A stretch of DNA of 64,000 bases from RHLJ01 sp040222455 (GCA_040222455.1 JAVKDD010000011.1:186001-250000); one strand, 5' to 3'; shown: positions 44,821 to 55,110, counted from the first letter of the stretch. The notes: a model not told the origin generated them from the sequence alone. A program made the numbers and translations.

Positions 44821-47800
44821 TCAGGCCTCAGTAGTTTCTGGTGCTACATCATACGTTTTATGATCCATAATGGAATACATAACCGGAATAACGACCAACG
44901 TAAGTAGGGTAGAGACCAATAATCCGCCAATAACAGTTATTCCCATCGGTGCTCTTAATTCAGCTCCATCACCAAAACCAATAGCGAGAGGAAGTAATCC
45001 AAGCGTGGTAGTTAAGGTCGTCATCAAAATTGGGCGAAGTCTGGATTTAGCTCCTTCTTTAATTGCTTCGATTTTGTCCATTCCACGTTCCCGCAGTTGG
45101 TTAATCAGGTCGATTAGAACAATCGCATTATTTACTACAATCCCGGCGAGTAAAATCAATCCAATAAATACGACTACACTTATTGTTGTACCTGTAACAT
45201 AAAGAGCAAGCACGGCGCCGATCAAAGCCAGGGGAATAGTAAATAAAATAATGAAAGGGTGAAGAAGTGACTCGAACTGAGAAGCCATTACTAAATACAC
45301 TAAGAATATGGCTAGAGACAGAGCAAAAAGTAATGATTGAAATGAATTTGACATCTCTTCATTTTGACCTGCAACTCGAGCGTAAACTCCAATAGGCGAA
45401 GTAGTATTATCAATAATAGTTTGAACGGCGGTGGCCGCATCTCCAAGATCACCATAGTTTAAATTTGCAGAAATTACTGCAACTCGTTGCTGAGATGATC
45501 TTCGAATTTCGCTTGGTCCGTTTGCAACCTTAATCTGGGCAATTGCACTTAAAGGAATAGGTCGCTCACTTCCAGGATTTATAATAAGCTGTTGAATTTC
45601 TTCAGCTGAAGCCCGGTCTTGTTGTCGCGCCCGAACCAGAACGTCAATTTTACGATCTCTCCAGGAGTATCTTGTAGCCACATCACCCCGAACATTACTT
45701 ACAACGCTATTGGCTACTTCATGAACTTGAAGTCCTAGTGCAGCTGCTCGGTCTCTGTCAAAGAGAATTTGGATTTCAGGACTTCCTATTTCCATCGAGT
45801 TTTTAATATCCGCAAAACGATTATTCGCTTCCATTTTTCGGGTAATTTCATCACTTAGTATTTTAAGTTTTTCCAAATCAAAACCAGTTATTTCAACCTC
45901 AACAGGAGTAGAAAAACTAAAAAGGGAAGGACGAGAAAATTTATATTGAAGGCCCGGTACCTGAGATAGAGAACTTCGCATAGAAGCCATTGTTTTTTCT
46001 TCAGTATCAGCATTAGCTCCGGCGGCTAAAAGTACATTTAACTCTCCCCAATTTTCGCCACCTTCGTCAGGATTGGCATCAATTTTATTACCGGTACCTG
46101 CTACGGCAAAAGTAGAGCGAACTCCAGTTCTATTACGAGTAGCATTTTGTACTTTTCTTAAGGCTTGATCTGTCTCTTCAATAGGAGTTCCGGGAGGGAG
46201 TTTGAACTCAACGGCAAATTCTCCTTGAGATAGCTGAGGGATTAGCTCAATCCCAATTTTTGGTATTAAAGCTAGTGATCCACCGAATGTTCCAAAAGCA
46301 ATTAACAGGACAACAAATCTATGATTAAGCGAGGCACTTAATAATGATTTATATACATTTTCAACACCATTGTAGGCTTTGTCAAAAAGATAAAGAGGAA
46401 TAAAGAATAGTTTACTGAACACCCAAGCTATTCCAGCAATTATATATCGAATTCCTTTTGTAATAAGAGCTGGGATTGTATAAAAGAAGAATAAGCGTAA
46501 TGCTCGAAGTATTTTTCCAAACTGTGTTCGTGGCTCTTTTAGGGTTAATGGAGCGTGTTCTTTTTTATTCGAGCTCAAAGAAGACATCATTGGAATAAGA
46601 GTTACAGCAACGGCTAAAGAAGCCAGTAAAGAAAAGGTAACTGTTAGTGCCTGATCACGAAATAGTTGTCCGGCAATTCCATCTACGAAAACAAGCGGAA
46701 AGAATACGGCCACCGTGGTTAGTGTAGAGGCCACTACAGCGGTACCAACTTCTCCAGCTCCATCTTGAGCTGCTTTTAGAACTCCTTTGCCCATTGCTTT
46801 ATGTCGGGCAATATTTTCAAGTACAACAATGGAATTATCAACCAGCATACCGATACCAAGTGCAATACCACCAAGGCTCATAATATTTAGGGTGATATCA
46901 TTCCCATACATCAAATTGAAAGTTGCGATAATAGAGACGGGAATTGAAATAGAGATAATAACAGTACTCCAAAAATCACGAAGGAAGAAAAAGAGAACCA
47001 GTACAGCTAAAATACCCCCAATAATCCCTGCATTTTTCACTTCATTTACCGCCGAAGAAATAAAAATAGATTGATCGTACACTTTTTCGAGTTTCATGCC
47101 CTCGGGTAAAGTTTCTTTAATTCTATCAATACGTTCTTCAACTACTTCTGCTACAGCAACCGTATTTCCGTCACCTTCTTTGTAGATGGCAACTTCAACA
47201 GCTTCCATTCCATCTAATCTGGTTATAGCTTCTCTTTCTTTATAAGCCTGAGTTATCTCAGCTACATCTTTTAGGTAGATGGTATTATTATTCGTGGTAG
47301 AGATGATGACATTACGTATTTGATTTAAATCTCTGAATTCATTGAGTGTTCTTACCAAATACTGTTGTGTGCCTTCTTCTAGCCTTCCCCCTGATAGATT
47401 TACGTTTTCAGCATTTAAAATTGAGGTAACGGCCTCAATTGGAATGTTGAGATAGGATAGCCGTTGTTGATCAATATTTACTTGAATTTCTTCTTCAAGA
47501 CCACCACTTATTTTTACAGAGGCAACTCCATCAGAAGACTCCAGATTTTTCTTTAGAAGCTCTTCACCAATTATTCTGAGTTGCTTAAGGCGCGTAATTG
47601 CATCAGGGTTGTCTATATTTTCGTAAGATGCGTAATCTACTTTAGCCTCGGTTTCTGTTGAAGGGTTGGAGGTGTCAAAGTAGAGCGCGTATCGTATTAC
47701 TGGATCTAAAGTTGGGTCGAAACGAAGTGTTACAGGCTTTTTCGCTTGAAGCGGGAGTTGGATAGCATCAAGTTTTGAGATTACATCTAGATTAGCGAAA

Positions 47801-48105
47801 TCCATTTCTGTACCCCAGGCAAATTCAAGTACCACGTCGGATTGCCCTGTTCTGGAAATAGAACGTACTTTTTTTACTCCTTTCACAACACCAACCGCTT
47901 CTTCTATAGGTTTTGTGATAAGGTTTTCAATTTCGATGGGTGCAGCCCCTTCAAAGGTAGTTCGAACAGTAAGAGTGGGATAACTTAAATCGGGAAGAAG
48001 GTTAACATTCAATCTTCCTAAAGAAACTATTCCGAAGAGTAGAATAGCAACCGTGAACATACTTATGGTCACTTTTCTTTTAATGGAGAAGTCGATCAGT
48101 TTCAT
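44821..48105 (-). CDS. RND efflux permease (first)
   Basis: A 1094-residue RND permease. It starts 'MKLIDFSIKRKVTISMFTVAILLFG' and carries the helix-4 motif 'GMLVDNSIVVLENIARH' with the same Asp-Asn pair as its neighbour. About 80 extra residues form a loop around 525-605 with additional hydrophobic segments ('FFFYTIPALITKGIRYIIAGIAWVF'), compared with the partner permease. It lies 18 bp downstream of the fusion-protein gene. Export of drugs, lipids or metals cannot be separated from the sequence. Confidence 0.93.
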   Translation of the reverse strand: MKLIDFSIKRKVTISMFTVAILLFGIVSLGRLNVNLLPDLSYPTLTVRTTFEGAAPIEIENLITKPIEEAVGVVKGVKKVRSISRTGQSDVVLEFAWGTEMDFANLDVISKLDAIQLPLQAKKPVTLRFDPTLDPVIRYALYFDTSNPSTETEAKVDYASYENIDNPDAITRLKQLRIIGEELLKKNLESSDGVASVKISGGLEEEIQVNIDQQRLSYLNIPIEAVTSILNAENVNLSGGRLEEGTQQYLVRTLNEFRDLNQIRNVIISTTNNNTIYLKDVAEITQAYKEREAITRLDGMEAVEVAIYKEGDGNTVAVAEVVEERIDRIKETLPEGMKLEKVYDQSIFISSAVNEVKNAGIIGGILAVLVLFFFLRDFWSTVIISISIPVSIIATFNLMYGNDITLNIMSLGGIALGIGMLVDNSIVVLENIARHKAMGKGVLKAAQDGAGEVGTAVVASTLTTVAVFFPLVFVDGIAGQLFRDQALTVTFSLLASLAVAVTLIPMMSSLSSNKKEHAPLTLKEPRTQFGKILRALRLFFFYTIPALITKGIRYIIAGIAWVFSKLFFIPLYLFDKAYNGVENVYKSLLSASLNHRFVVLLIAFGTFGGSLALIPKIGIELIPQLSQGEFAVEFKLPPGTPIEETDQALRKVQNATRNRTGVRSTFAVAGTGNKIDANPDEGGENWGELNVLLAAGANADTEEKTMASMRSSLSQVPGLQYKFSRPSLFSFSTPVEVEITGFDLEKLKILSDEITRKMEANNRFADIKNSMEIGSPEIQILFDRDRAAALGLQVHEVANSVVSNVRGDVATRYSWRDRKIDVLVRARQQDRASAEEIQQLIINPGSERPIPLSAIAQIKVANGPSEIRRSSQQRVAVISANLNYGDLGDAATAVQTIIDNTTSPIGVYARVAGQNEEMSNSFQSLLFALSLAIFLVYLVMASQFESLLHPFIILFTIPLALIGAVLALYVTGTTISVVVFIGLILLAGIVVNNAIVLIDLINQLRERGMDKIEAIKEGAKSRLRPILMTTLTTTLGLLPLAIGFGDGAELRAPMGITVIGGLLVSTLLTLVVIPVMYSIMDHKTYDVAPETTEA

Positions 48106-48123
48106 AATTGGTTCTCCTTTATA

Positions 48124-49182
48124 TTAAAGTCGTATTACATTTACACGAGTACTATCTGTTAAACTACCCTGACCAGTAGTAACTACAATTTCACCCTCTT
48201 CTAAGCCATCTAAAACTTCAATATTTGTACCATTTACATATCCGGTTCTAATTATTTTCCGGAAGGCAAGTGAGTCTTTAATAACGAAAACTGACTGTGT
48301 TTCATCTTCTGATATTATTGCGGCTTTTGGAATCATTTTAGTATTCATTCGAGTATCATATACGATTTTAACTCTGCCAAACATCCCGGGTCTTAGCATA
48401 TCTTCATTGTCGTCTAAATACACAGTTACTTTAAAAGTACCAGTTTGAGAATCGATGGTTGGGCTTATTCTTTCAATTTTACCAGAGAATAATTTACCAG
48501 GAATGGCGTCTGCTAACAATTCAGCTCGTAAACCCTTTTTCATTTTATAGCGCTCATGTTCAGGTATAAAAAGGTTAGCCTGTATTGGATCAAAATCAGT
48601 TACCATAAAAACTTGTTGATCAGTTCCAATCATATTTCCTACTTTGATGTATCTTTCAGAAATTACACCACTTATAGGGCTTTTTATTGAAGTATAATCA
48701 TAGTTTAATTGAGCAAGTTCATAGGCTGATTTCTGTGACTCATATTCATAACGAGAGTTCTCATATACCTCGGCACTAATCAATTTTTTGTCAAAAAGTT
48801 CTTTGTTTCGCTGGTAGTCGTTATATAACCGATCCATTGTAGCTTTAGCTCGCTCACTTTCTATTCGGTATTGGTCGTCTTCAATCTTAGCTAATATTTG
48901 CCCTTCTTTTACGTAGTCGCCTTCTTCTACTTTTATATTTTGAACAATGCCTCTTACTTTAGATACAATGGTTGCTTCCTGAACGGCTTCAAGAGTGGCA
49001 GTATTCGAATAATAGGCAGAGATGTCACCACGACTTACATCATTAACTTCAACGGGAATTACTTGGGTTGAGTCGTTATCTTCTTGATTGTTGTTTTGAT
49101 TATCTCCATTTCCACAGGCTTGAAGGGAGAAGATTGAAAAGGTGGTTGCAACTAAAAAATAACCGAGGCGTTTGGTTTTCAT
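48124..49182 (-). CDS. RND membrane fusion protein (lipoprotein)
   Basis: A 352-residue periplasmic adaptor of the HlyD/AcrA family. The N-terminus is a lipoprotein signal (…FSLQAC, Cys at 23), followed by an Asn/Asp-rich linker. The lipoyl half-motif 'VRGIVQNIKVEEGDYVKEGQILAKI', a coiled-coil hairpin (~105-140), the second lipoyl half 'TSIKSPISGVISERYIKVGNMI', and the beta-barrel follow in order. It is first in the operon with two RND permeases; no outer-membrane TolC-like gene is adjacent, so one must be supplied from elsewhere. Confidence 0.93.
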   Translation of the reverse strand: MKTKRLGYFLVATTFSIFSLQACGNGDNQNNNQEDNDSTQVIPVEVNDVSRGDISAYYSNTATLEAVQEATIVSKVRGIVQNIKVEEGDYVKEGQILAKIEDDQYRIESERAKATMDRLYNDYQRNKELFDKKLISAEVYENSRYEYESQKSAYELAQLNYDYTSIKSPISGVISERYIKVGNMIGTDQQVFMVTDFDPIQANLFIPEHERYKMKKGLRAELLADAIPGKLFSGKIERISPTIDSQTGTFKVTVYLDDNEDMLRPGMFGRVKIVYDTRMNTKMIPKAAIISEDETQSVFVIKDSLAFRKIIRTGYVNGTNIEVLDGLEEGEIVVTTGQGSLTDSTRVNVIRL

Positions 49183-49265
49183 TCCGATATAATTGATTTG
49201 TTTTATATAACGGACTGCCGCTACGAACCAATAGTTACATTGTTTCGGAAATCATTTTTGATTTT

Positions 49266-50015
49266 CTAATTAGAAGTAACTTTTCGGAAAATGATATCAC
49301 CGTAATAAGCTTCTGCACGACTTTTTGTATTGTCAGTATCTGTCATGATAGCAACACCATTGATTGACGGGGGTTCTTCGCCAAAAGTTTTTTTGTAGTC
49401 TTCGTAAATATTTTGGACTTCTATTTTCCATTCACCAGAAGTATTCTTTCCAGTTTCAACAGCGATCATATATACCCAATTTGTGTATGCATTTGGAGCT
49501 ATCGTTCCTTCTTCTGCTTTATTGGCCCATATATAATTAATGGCTCTTAAAGGTATATCATAGCTCGTGAATGTTCTTATAGCTTCGTATTTAACACGAT
49601 CAAGGAGAGTTAGATTTTTTTTGTCATAATTAAAGGTGATGTAAATCCGAGCGGCATAATCATCACCACTTTTAGATTTGTAATTTCCATTTTCGATGAC
49701 TTCATCCACTTTCCAGCTCCATTCAATTATGGGATATTCTTTTGGGTTAATATCTACCTCATATACTAAGCCAGAGGCACTATTCATACTTTCAGCTTTT
49801 ATCGCAACTTTATCGTTCATTTCTACAAGCCGATAGGTAGTATAATCTCTTTTAGGAAGTTTTAGCTTACTCCAACGTGGATTTTCAAAATCAATTTTAT
49901 CTAGATTTTCAGGATTAAAATCGGTTACTGGAATCGTAATGCTTGGTTGCGCAAATAGGAAAGGATTCAAAAATATAGAAACAAATATAAGTACTAAAGG
50001 AGTTGCTAAATTCAT
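49266..50015 (-). CDS. DUF3047 exported protein
   Basis: A 249-residue exported protein of the DUF3047 family. A signal peptide (ending LFAQ, residue ~23) leads to a beta-rich body with the family blocks 'DYTTYRLVEMNDKVAIKAES', 'IIEWSWKVDEV' and 'GDDYAARIYITFNYD', and later 'INGVAIMTDTDNTKSRAEAYYGDI'. The fold resembles a carbohydrate-binding jelly roll. Function is unknown. It is on the same strand as the RND operon, 83 bp upstream of it. Confidence 0.8.
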   Translation of the reverse strand: MNLATPLVLIFVSIFLNPFLFAQPSITIPVTDFNPENLDKIDFENPRWSKLKLPKRDYTTYRLVEMNDKVAIKAESMNSASGLVYEVDINPKEYPIIEWSWKVDEVIENGNYKSKSGDDYAARIYITFNYDKKNLTLLDRVKYEAIRTFTSYDIPLRAINYIWANKAEEGTIAPNAYTNWVYMIAVETGKNTSGEWKIEVQNIYEDYKKTFGEEPPSINGVAIMTDTDNTKSRAEAYYGDIIFRKVTSN

Positions 50016-50088
50016 AGTTAACGTACTATCTAATAATTAATCAACTCAAAAGACAGTACGATAGTTTCTTAACAATTATCATTGGCTA

Positions 50089-50739
50089 TTAATTGAGTGC
50101 TGTTGCCGATTCAAGTATGTTCACTTCTTTAACTCGATACGTATTATTACGCAGATCGATCTTTTTGTTATCTAATCCTACCTGTAGAATTTTGGTATAA
50201 TATTGATTTGCTAAATCTAGATTCATTGTTCCTTTTTCCACTGAATCCAATATTCCATCTGCATTTGTATCTATAAAAATATACTCTTCTGCTAGTGATT
50301 TATCTGAAATAAGAAATAGATTACTTGCATTCTCTTCATCTATCAAATACGTTTTAATAGTGTAAAGTAGATGATTTTCGATGTGTTCAAAGGTTCTTAG
50401 TGAAACTCTTTCCGCATAGTTTCCAAGCTCTTTTGCTTTATTAATGCCGAAATTGTAAATCATATTTGCTTCACTTAGTGATTGATCACCTTTAAGTATT
50501 AGATCTATACTTCCATCCTGATCTAAATCTCTTGCCAGAGTAAGCTGTTGCCCTTTGTTATCAACTTTGGCAAGGTAATTGGTACCTTCGCCGCTCTTTG
50601 TGTTCACACATACTATCTGATACTGATCTCCATTTTCTGTAAAAGTAAAAACACTTTTTTTAGCTAGATCTTTATTTGAAGCGCAGGAAGAAATAAAAAA
50701 AAGGAAACAGATAGAGTTGAGTAAATATACATTTCTCAT
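50089..50739 (-). CDS. Putative lipoprotein with EF-hand-like repeats
   Basis: The reading frame extends to 50850, but the ATG at 50739 gives a proper lipoprotein signal (ending FISSC, Cys19), so it is preferred; the mature protein has ~197 residues. It contains two calcium-loop-like motifs, 'DLDQDGSIDLILKGD' and 'DTNADGILDSVEKGT', of the EF-hand/dockerin kind. I do not recognise a family. It is the first gene left of the AT-rich gap upstream of nrdJ and diverges from nrdJ. Confidence 0.6.
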   Translation of the reverse strand: MRNVYLLNSICFLFFISSCASNKDLAKKSVFTFTENGDQYQIVCVNTKSGEGTNYLAKVDNKGQQLTLARDLDQDGSIDLILKGDQSLSEANMIYNFGINKAKELGNYAERVSLRTFEHIENHLLYTIKTYLIDEENASNLFLISDKSLAEEYIFIDTNADGILDSVEKGTMNLDLANQYYTKILQVGLDNKKIDLRNNTYRVKEVNILESATALN

Positions 50740-51409
50740 AATTGCCCTGCTTTTATGTTGTTCACATATTATATAGCTAATGCCAGTGTCAATGTAAATT
50801 AGAATTACGTATTTATCATATGTTAGTAGCCCCGTAACTGATAGTACCAAAAGTTGATAAAAAATCTCTGTTTAGATTCGCTACCATTTCCTAGTTAGAG
50901 AATAGTTTTTAAGGGAAAAATTTTTTTTGAATCTTAGTTTCTATTTTACGATAAATTGAATAATTATAAGTACGGATATTGCACTAAATAAAATATAACT
51001 TAGTTAATAAAAATATTGATAATATATTATATAATAATATTTCAAAATTAATTGATGTGGATAACTTAAAGTTAGTACTTGATTTCTATTTCGATTTAAA
51101 ATAGCCTAATAAAGGATATTAATAGCTATTTATATATTTATACTTTGAAATTATATTTAATAAAAATTGCTAATAATTACTATATAAGTATAATAATAAA
51201 AATGTTATCTAAAGATTATGAGAGTAGAAATTTTGGTAATGTGGATAAGTGTTTATAATTGTGGAAAAGAAACCAAGATTTAATTTGTGAGCATAGTTGT
51301 ACGACTATATATTTGTTAGCACTTCTTTAGGAGAATCGATTCACTCTGCACATGACTAAACGGTATCTCATCTACGAAGACTAACACGAATTATTTAAGA
51401 AGTACAAAC
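50740..51409. promoter_or_regulatory. AT-rich intergenic region with DnaA boxes (nrd promoter or origin candidate)
   Basis: A ~670-bp gap between divergent genes and extremely AT-rich from ~50900 to 51240. Two perfect DnaA boxes (TGTGGATAA, complement of TTATCCACA) occur at 51056-51064 and 51240-51248. From the second, three box-like 9-mers follow at exact 10-bp steps: TGTGGATAA at 51240, TGTTTATAA at 51250, TGTGGAAAA at 51260. Near nrdJ, CGACTATATATTTGTT (51302-51317) loosely resembles an NrdR box. No other gene, tRNA or terminator was seen in the gap. Confidence 0.7.
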
Positions 51410-54400
51410 ATGAAATTTACTCGCTTTTACACAAAGTCAGATTGGGAGACACCCTTCGACAATACCAAATTTGTATCCCGAACATCAGAAATTAAAAATC
51501 CAGATGGTTCACAGGTATTTCACATGGAAAATGTGGAAGTGCCTGAATCCTGGTCTCAGGTTGCAACCGATGTTATAGCGCAAAAGTATTTTAGGAAAGC
51601 AGGAGTGCCTGCCGCGCTCAAAAAAGTTTCCGAAAAGGGAGTTCCTGTTTGGCTTCAGCGTTCAATAGCGAATGAGACAGAACTTAAAAAGCTTTCAGAA
51701 GAACAACGCTTTTCACATGAAATTGATAGTCGCCAAGTATTTAGTAGATTAGCGGGTTGTTGGACATACTGGGGGTGGAAACACGATTATTTTGATAGCG
51801 AGCAAGATGCAAAAGTGTTTTATGATGAGTTATGTTTCATGTTGGCCAATCAAATGGCAGCTCCAAATAGTCCGCAGTGGTTTAACACTGGTTTAAATTG
51901 GGCTTATGGAATTAATGGTCCTGCCCAAGGGCATCATTATGTAGATGCAAAAACCGGAAAGCTAACGCGATCAAAAGATTCTTATACGCACCCACAACCG
52001 CATGCTTGTTTTATTCAAAGTGTTGATGATGACTTAGTGAACGAAGGCGGAATTATGGACTTATGGGTTCGTGAAGCTAGACTATTTAAATACGGATCAG
52101 GAACAGGAAGTAATTTTTCTTCTATTCGTGGAGCCGATGAGCCCTTGAGTGGTGGAGGGAAATCTTCAGGCTTAATGAGTTTCCTCAAAATTGGTGATAG
52201 AGCTGCCGGAGCAATTAAATCTGGTGGAACAACTCGTCGTGCTGCTAAAATGGTAACGCTGGATCTTGATCATCCAGATATCGAAGAGTACATAAATTGG
52301 AAAGTAAAAGAAGAGCAGAAAGTTGCTGCGTTGGTGGCAGGATCTAAAATCACCCAAAAGCATCTTAAAGAGATTATAAAACTTTGCCACACTCCGGTTG
52401 AAATTGAAGGAAGAACATTCAACGGTGCAATGAGTAGAAATCCACTTAAGAATAAGGAGCTGGGGAAAGTTATTCGTCAGGCTAAGCGCGATCAGGTTCC
52501 TCTTAATTATATTGAAAGGGTGATCCAACTTGCTGCGCAAGGTTACAAAGATCTGGAATTTGAAACGTATGACACCGACTGGAATTCAGAAGCATATGCT
52601 ACCGTAGCAGGACAAAATTCAAATAATTCAGTTCGTATTCCTAATGCGTTTATGAAAGCTTTGAAAGACAATTCTGAGTGGAATCTATACTGGAGAGTTG
52701 AAAAGGAAAATGCGGAGAAAGAAGGGCGTGAGCCAAAACCTTGCAAAACAATGGAAGCTCATGAAATGTGGGATCAAATTGCATATGCAGCATGGGCTTC
52801 TGCTGATCCTGGAACTCAGTACCACGACACTATCAACGAATGGCATACCTGTCCAGAAGATGGAGAAATCAGAGCAAGTAATCCTTGTTCAGAATATATG
52901 TTTTTGGATAACACCGCTTGTAACTTAGCTTCATTAAACTTAATGAAGTACTTCACTGACGAAGATAAAACTACTTTTGATGTAGAATCACTTCGTTATG
53001 CTTCACGAATTTGGACAACCGTTCTGGAGATTTCTGTGTTGATGGCGCAATTCCCTTCCAAAGAAATTGCTGAATTGTCGTATGTATTCAGAACTCTTGG
53101 GTTAGGATATGCAAATATCGGTGCCGCATTAATGGTACAAGGTATTCCTTATGATAGTGCAGATGGTGTTGCAACTGCAGGCGCTTTAACAGCAATCATG
53201 CACATGAAAGCTTACGAAACCAGCGCTGAACTTGCAGGAGAATTAGGAACTTTTGAAGGATATGAGCGAAATAAAGAGCATATGCTTCGAGTAATGCGGA
53301 ATCACAAAAGAGCGGCTTATAATGCTGCTCCAGAAGAATATGAAGGTCTTACTGTAAAACCGTTAGGTATCGATGCAACTATTTGTCCTGATTACCTACT
53401 AAAAGCTGCACAGGAAACTTCGGACGCTGCAGTTACTCTTGGAGAAAAAAATGGATTCAGAAACGCTCAGGTAACGGTACTTGCTCCAACAGGAACAATT
53501 GGTTTGGTGATGGATTGCGATACTACAGGGGTTGAACCCGATTTTGCCTTAGTGAAATTTAAGAAATTAGCCGGTGGAGGATATTTCAAAATCATCAATC
53601 AAAGTGTGCCTGCTGCGCTAAAGAAACTAGGATATAGCAAGAGTGAAGCTGATGCTATTATCAATTACGCAAAAGGATATGGTACACTTGAAGGCTGTCC
53701 AAATATCAATCCTGAAACCCTAAAAGCAAAAGGATTCACGGACGAAAAAATTGAAGCAATTGAAGCTGCGTTACCAAGTAGTTTTGATATCAAATTTGCA
53801 TTCAATCAATTTACTTTAGGGGAAGACTTTTGTAAAGAAGTTCTAGGAATAACTGAAGAGCAACTATCTGACTTCACATTTGATATGCTTCGCCACTTAG
53901 GATTTAGCAAAGACGAAGTTCAAGCAGCTAACGATTATGTTTGTGGAACAATGACGGTTGAAGGAGCTCCTCTACTTAAAGACGAGCATCTTGCTGTGTT
54001 TGATTGTGCAAACAAATGCGGTAGAACTGGTACCAGATATATCTCCGCAGAAGGTCATATTAGAATGATGGCAGCAGCGCAACCGTTTCTATCCGGTGCT
54101 ATTTCAAAAACTATCAATCTGCCTAACGAGGCAACCGTTGAAGATATGAAAGATGCATACATGCTTTCTTGGGAAATGATGTTGAAAGCGAATGCGTTGT
54201 ACCGTGATGGTTCTAAATTGAGTCAACCACTAAACAGCATGGCTGATATTCTTGAAGAACTTGATGAGGAAGAAGAGATTAATGATCCAGCTGTAGCAGT
54301 AGCTCAGGATAAAGTGGTAGAAATAGCAGAGCGTATTATTCATAAATATGTAGCTCGCCGACAACGACTTCCATTCCGACGTGAAGGTTATACTCAAAAA

Positions 54401-55024
54401 GTGAAAATAGGTGGGCAAAGTGTTTATCTAAGAACTGGTGAGTATGAAAACGGTCAACTGGGTGAAATTTTTATTGATATGCATCGTGAGGGAGCTGCTT
54501 TTAGAAGCTTGCTAAACTGTTTTGCGATTTCGATTTCACTTGGGCTACAACATGGTGTGCCACTCGAAGAATTTGTGGATGCCTTTGTATTCACTAAGTT
54601 TGAGCCAAGTGGTATGGTTGCAGGTAATCCTCACGTAAAAATGACTACCTCTGTAATTGATTACATCTTCCGTGAATTAGCTGTCGCTTATTTAGGTAGA
54701 GAAGATCTTGCTCATGTTCCCGCTGATCAAATCCAAACCAGAGATTTGAGACCTACAGAAGATGATGCTTTTACAACAACTACGGTTGAAGCAAAAGCAC
54801 CGGTTGTAAAACCACAAATGCCTACCCCTGAAGCATTAGCTGTAGCTGTAGAGAAAACCATTACCAAAACAAAAGCATCAACCAGCGCTGATAACGAATA
54901 TCAAAAGGCAAAACAATTGGGTTACACCGGAGACGCTTGCCCAGAATGTGGTAGTATGACGATGGTTAGAAATGGAACGTGTATGAAATGTATTACCTGC
55001 GGTTCAACCTCAGGGTGTAGTTAA
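51410..55024 (+). CDS. nrdJ: B12-dependent (class II) ribonucleotide reductase
   Basis: A 1204-residue oxygen-independent reductase converting ribonucleoside diphosphates to deoxy forms using adenosylcobalamin as the radical source. The active-site block 'NPCSEYMFLDNTACNLASLNL' (N491-P-C493-S-E495) is present. The region 'SPQWFNTGLNWAYGI' and the second catalytic loop 'LAPTGTIGLVMDCDTTGVEPDF' confirm the family. The C-terminus ends in a zinc-ribbon-like tail with two CxxC pairs ('CPECGSMTMVRNGTCMKCITCG') and a last Cys pair for reduction. The promoter gap has DnaA boxes, and a terminator follows at 55137. Confidence 0.97.
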   Translation: MKFTRFYTKSDWETPFDNTKFVSRTSEIKNPDGSQVFHMENVEVPESWSQVATDVIAQKYFRKAGVPAALKKVSEKGVPVWLQRSIANETELKKLSEEQRFSHEIDSRQVFSRLAGCWTYWGWKHDYFDSEQDAKVFYDELCFMLANQMAAPNSPQWFNTGLNWAYGINGPAQGHHYVDAKTGKLTRSKDSYTHPQPHACFIQSVDDDLVNEGGIMDLWVREARLFKYGSGTGSNFSSIRGADEPLSGGGKSSGLMSFLKIGDRAAGAIKSGGTTRRAAKMVTLDLDHPDIEEYINWKVKEEQKVAALVAGSKITQKHLKEIIKLCHTPVEIEGRTFNGAMSRNPLKNKELGKVIRQAKRDQVPLNYIERVIQLAAQGYKDLEFETYDTDWNSEAYATVAGQNSNNSVRIPNAFMKALKDNSEWNLYWRVEKENAEKEGREPKPCKTMEAHEMWDQIAYAAWASADPGTQYHDTINEWHTCPEDGEIRASNPCSEYMFLDNTACNLASLNLMKYFTDEDKTTFDVESLRYASRIWTTVLEISVLMAQFPSKEIAELSYVFRTLGLGYANIGAALMVQGIPYDSADGVATAGALTAIMHMKAYETSAELAGELGTFEGYERNKEHMLRVMRNHKRAAYNAAPEEYEGLTVKPLGIDATICPDYLLKAAQETSDAAVTLGEKNGFRNAQVTVLAPTGTIGLVMDCDTTGVEPDFALVKFKKLAGGGYFKIINQSVPAALKKLGYSKSEADAIINYAKGYGTLEGCPNINPETLKAKGFTDEKIEAIEAALPSSFDIKFAFNQFTLGEDFCKEVLGITEEQLSDFTFDMLRHLGFSKDEVQAANDYVCGTMTVEGAPLLKDEHLAVFDCANKCGRTGTRYISAEGHIRMMAAAQPFLSGAISKTINLPNEATVEDMKDAYMLSWEMMLKANALYRDGSKLSQPLNSMADILEELDEEEEINDPAVAVAQDKVVEIAERIIHKYVARRQRLPFRREGYTQKVKIGGQSVYLRTGEYENGQLGEIFIDMHREGAAFRSLLNCFAISISLGLQHGVPLEEFVDAFVFTKFEPSGMVAGNPHVKMTTSVIDYIFRELAVAYLGREDLAHVPADQIQTRDLRPTEDDAFTTTTVEAKAPVVKPQMPTPEALAVAVEKTITKTKASTSADNEYQKAKQLGYTGDACPECGSMTMVRNGTCMKCITCGSTSGCS

Positions 55025-55031
55025 GATTGTC

Positions 55032-55110
55032 TTTGCGAGGGGCTCAGCGAAAGCAAGTCCCGAAGTAATCTCAGTTGTGAAATTTGAGATTGCTTCGCTC
55101 TGCTCGCAAA
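55032..55110. repeat. REP-like palindrome (family 2)
   Basis: A 79-bp element just after nrdJ with ends TTTGCGAG and CTCGCAAA, and inner arms 'AGTAATCTCA' facing 'TTGAGATTGCTT'. It shares the TTTGCGAG ends and the AGATTGCTTCG core with the element inside the integrase remnant at 27573. This makes it a second member of one dispersed family. Confidence 0.75.

Noticed and set aside
51270..51409. Cobalamin riboswitch upstream of the B12-dependent reductase
   Set aside because: No B12-box-like conserved segment was seen in the leader; it is also too short.
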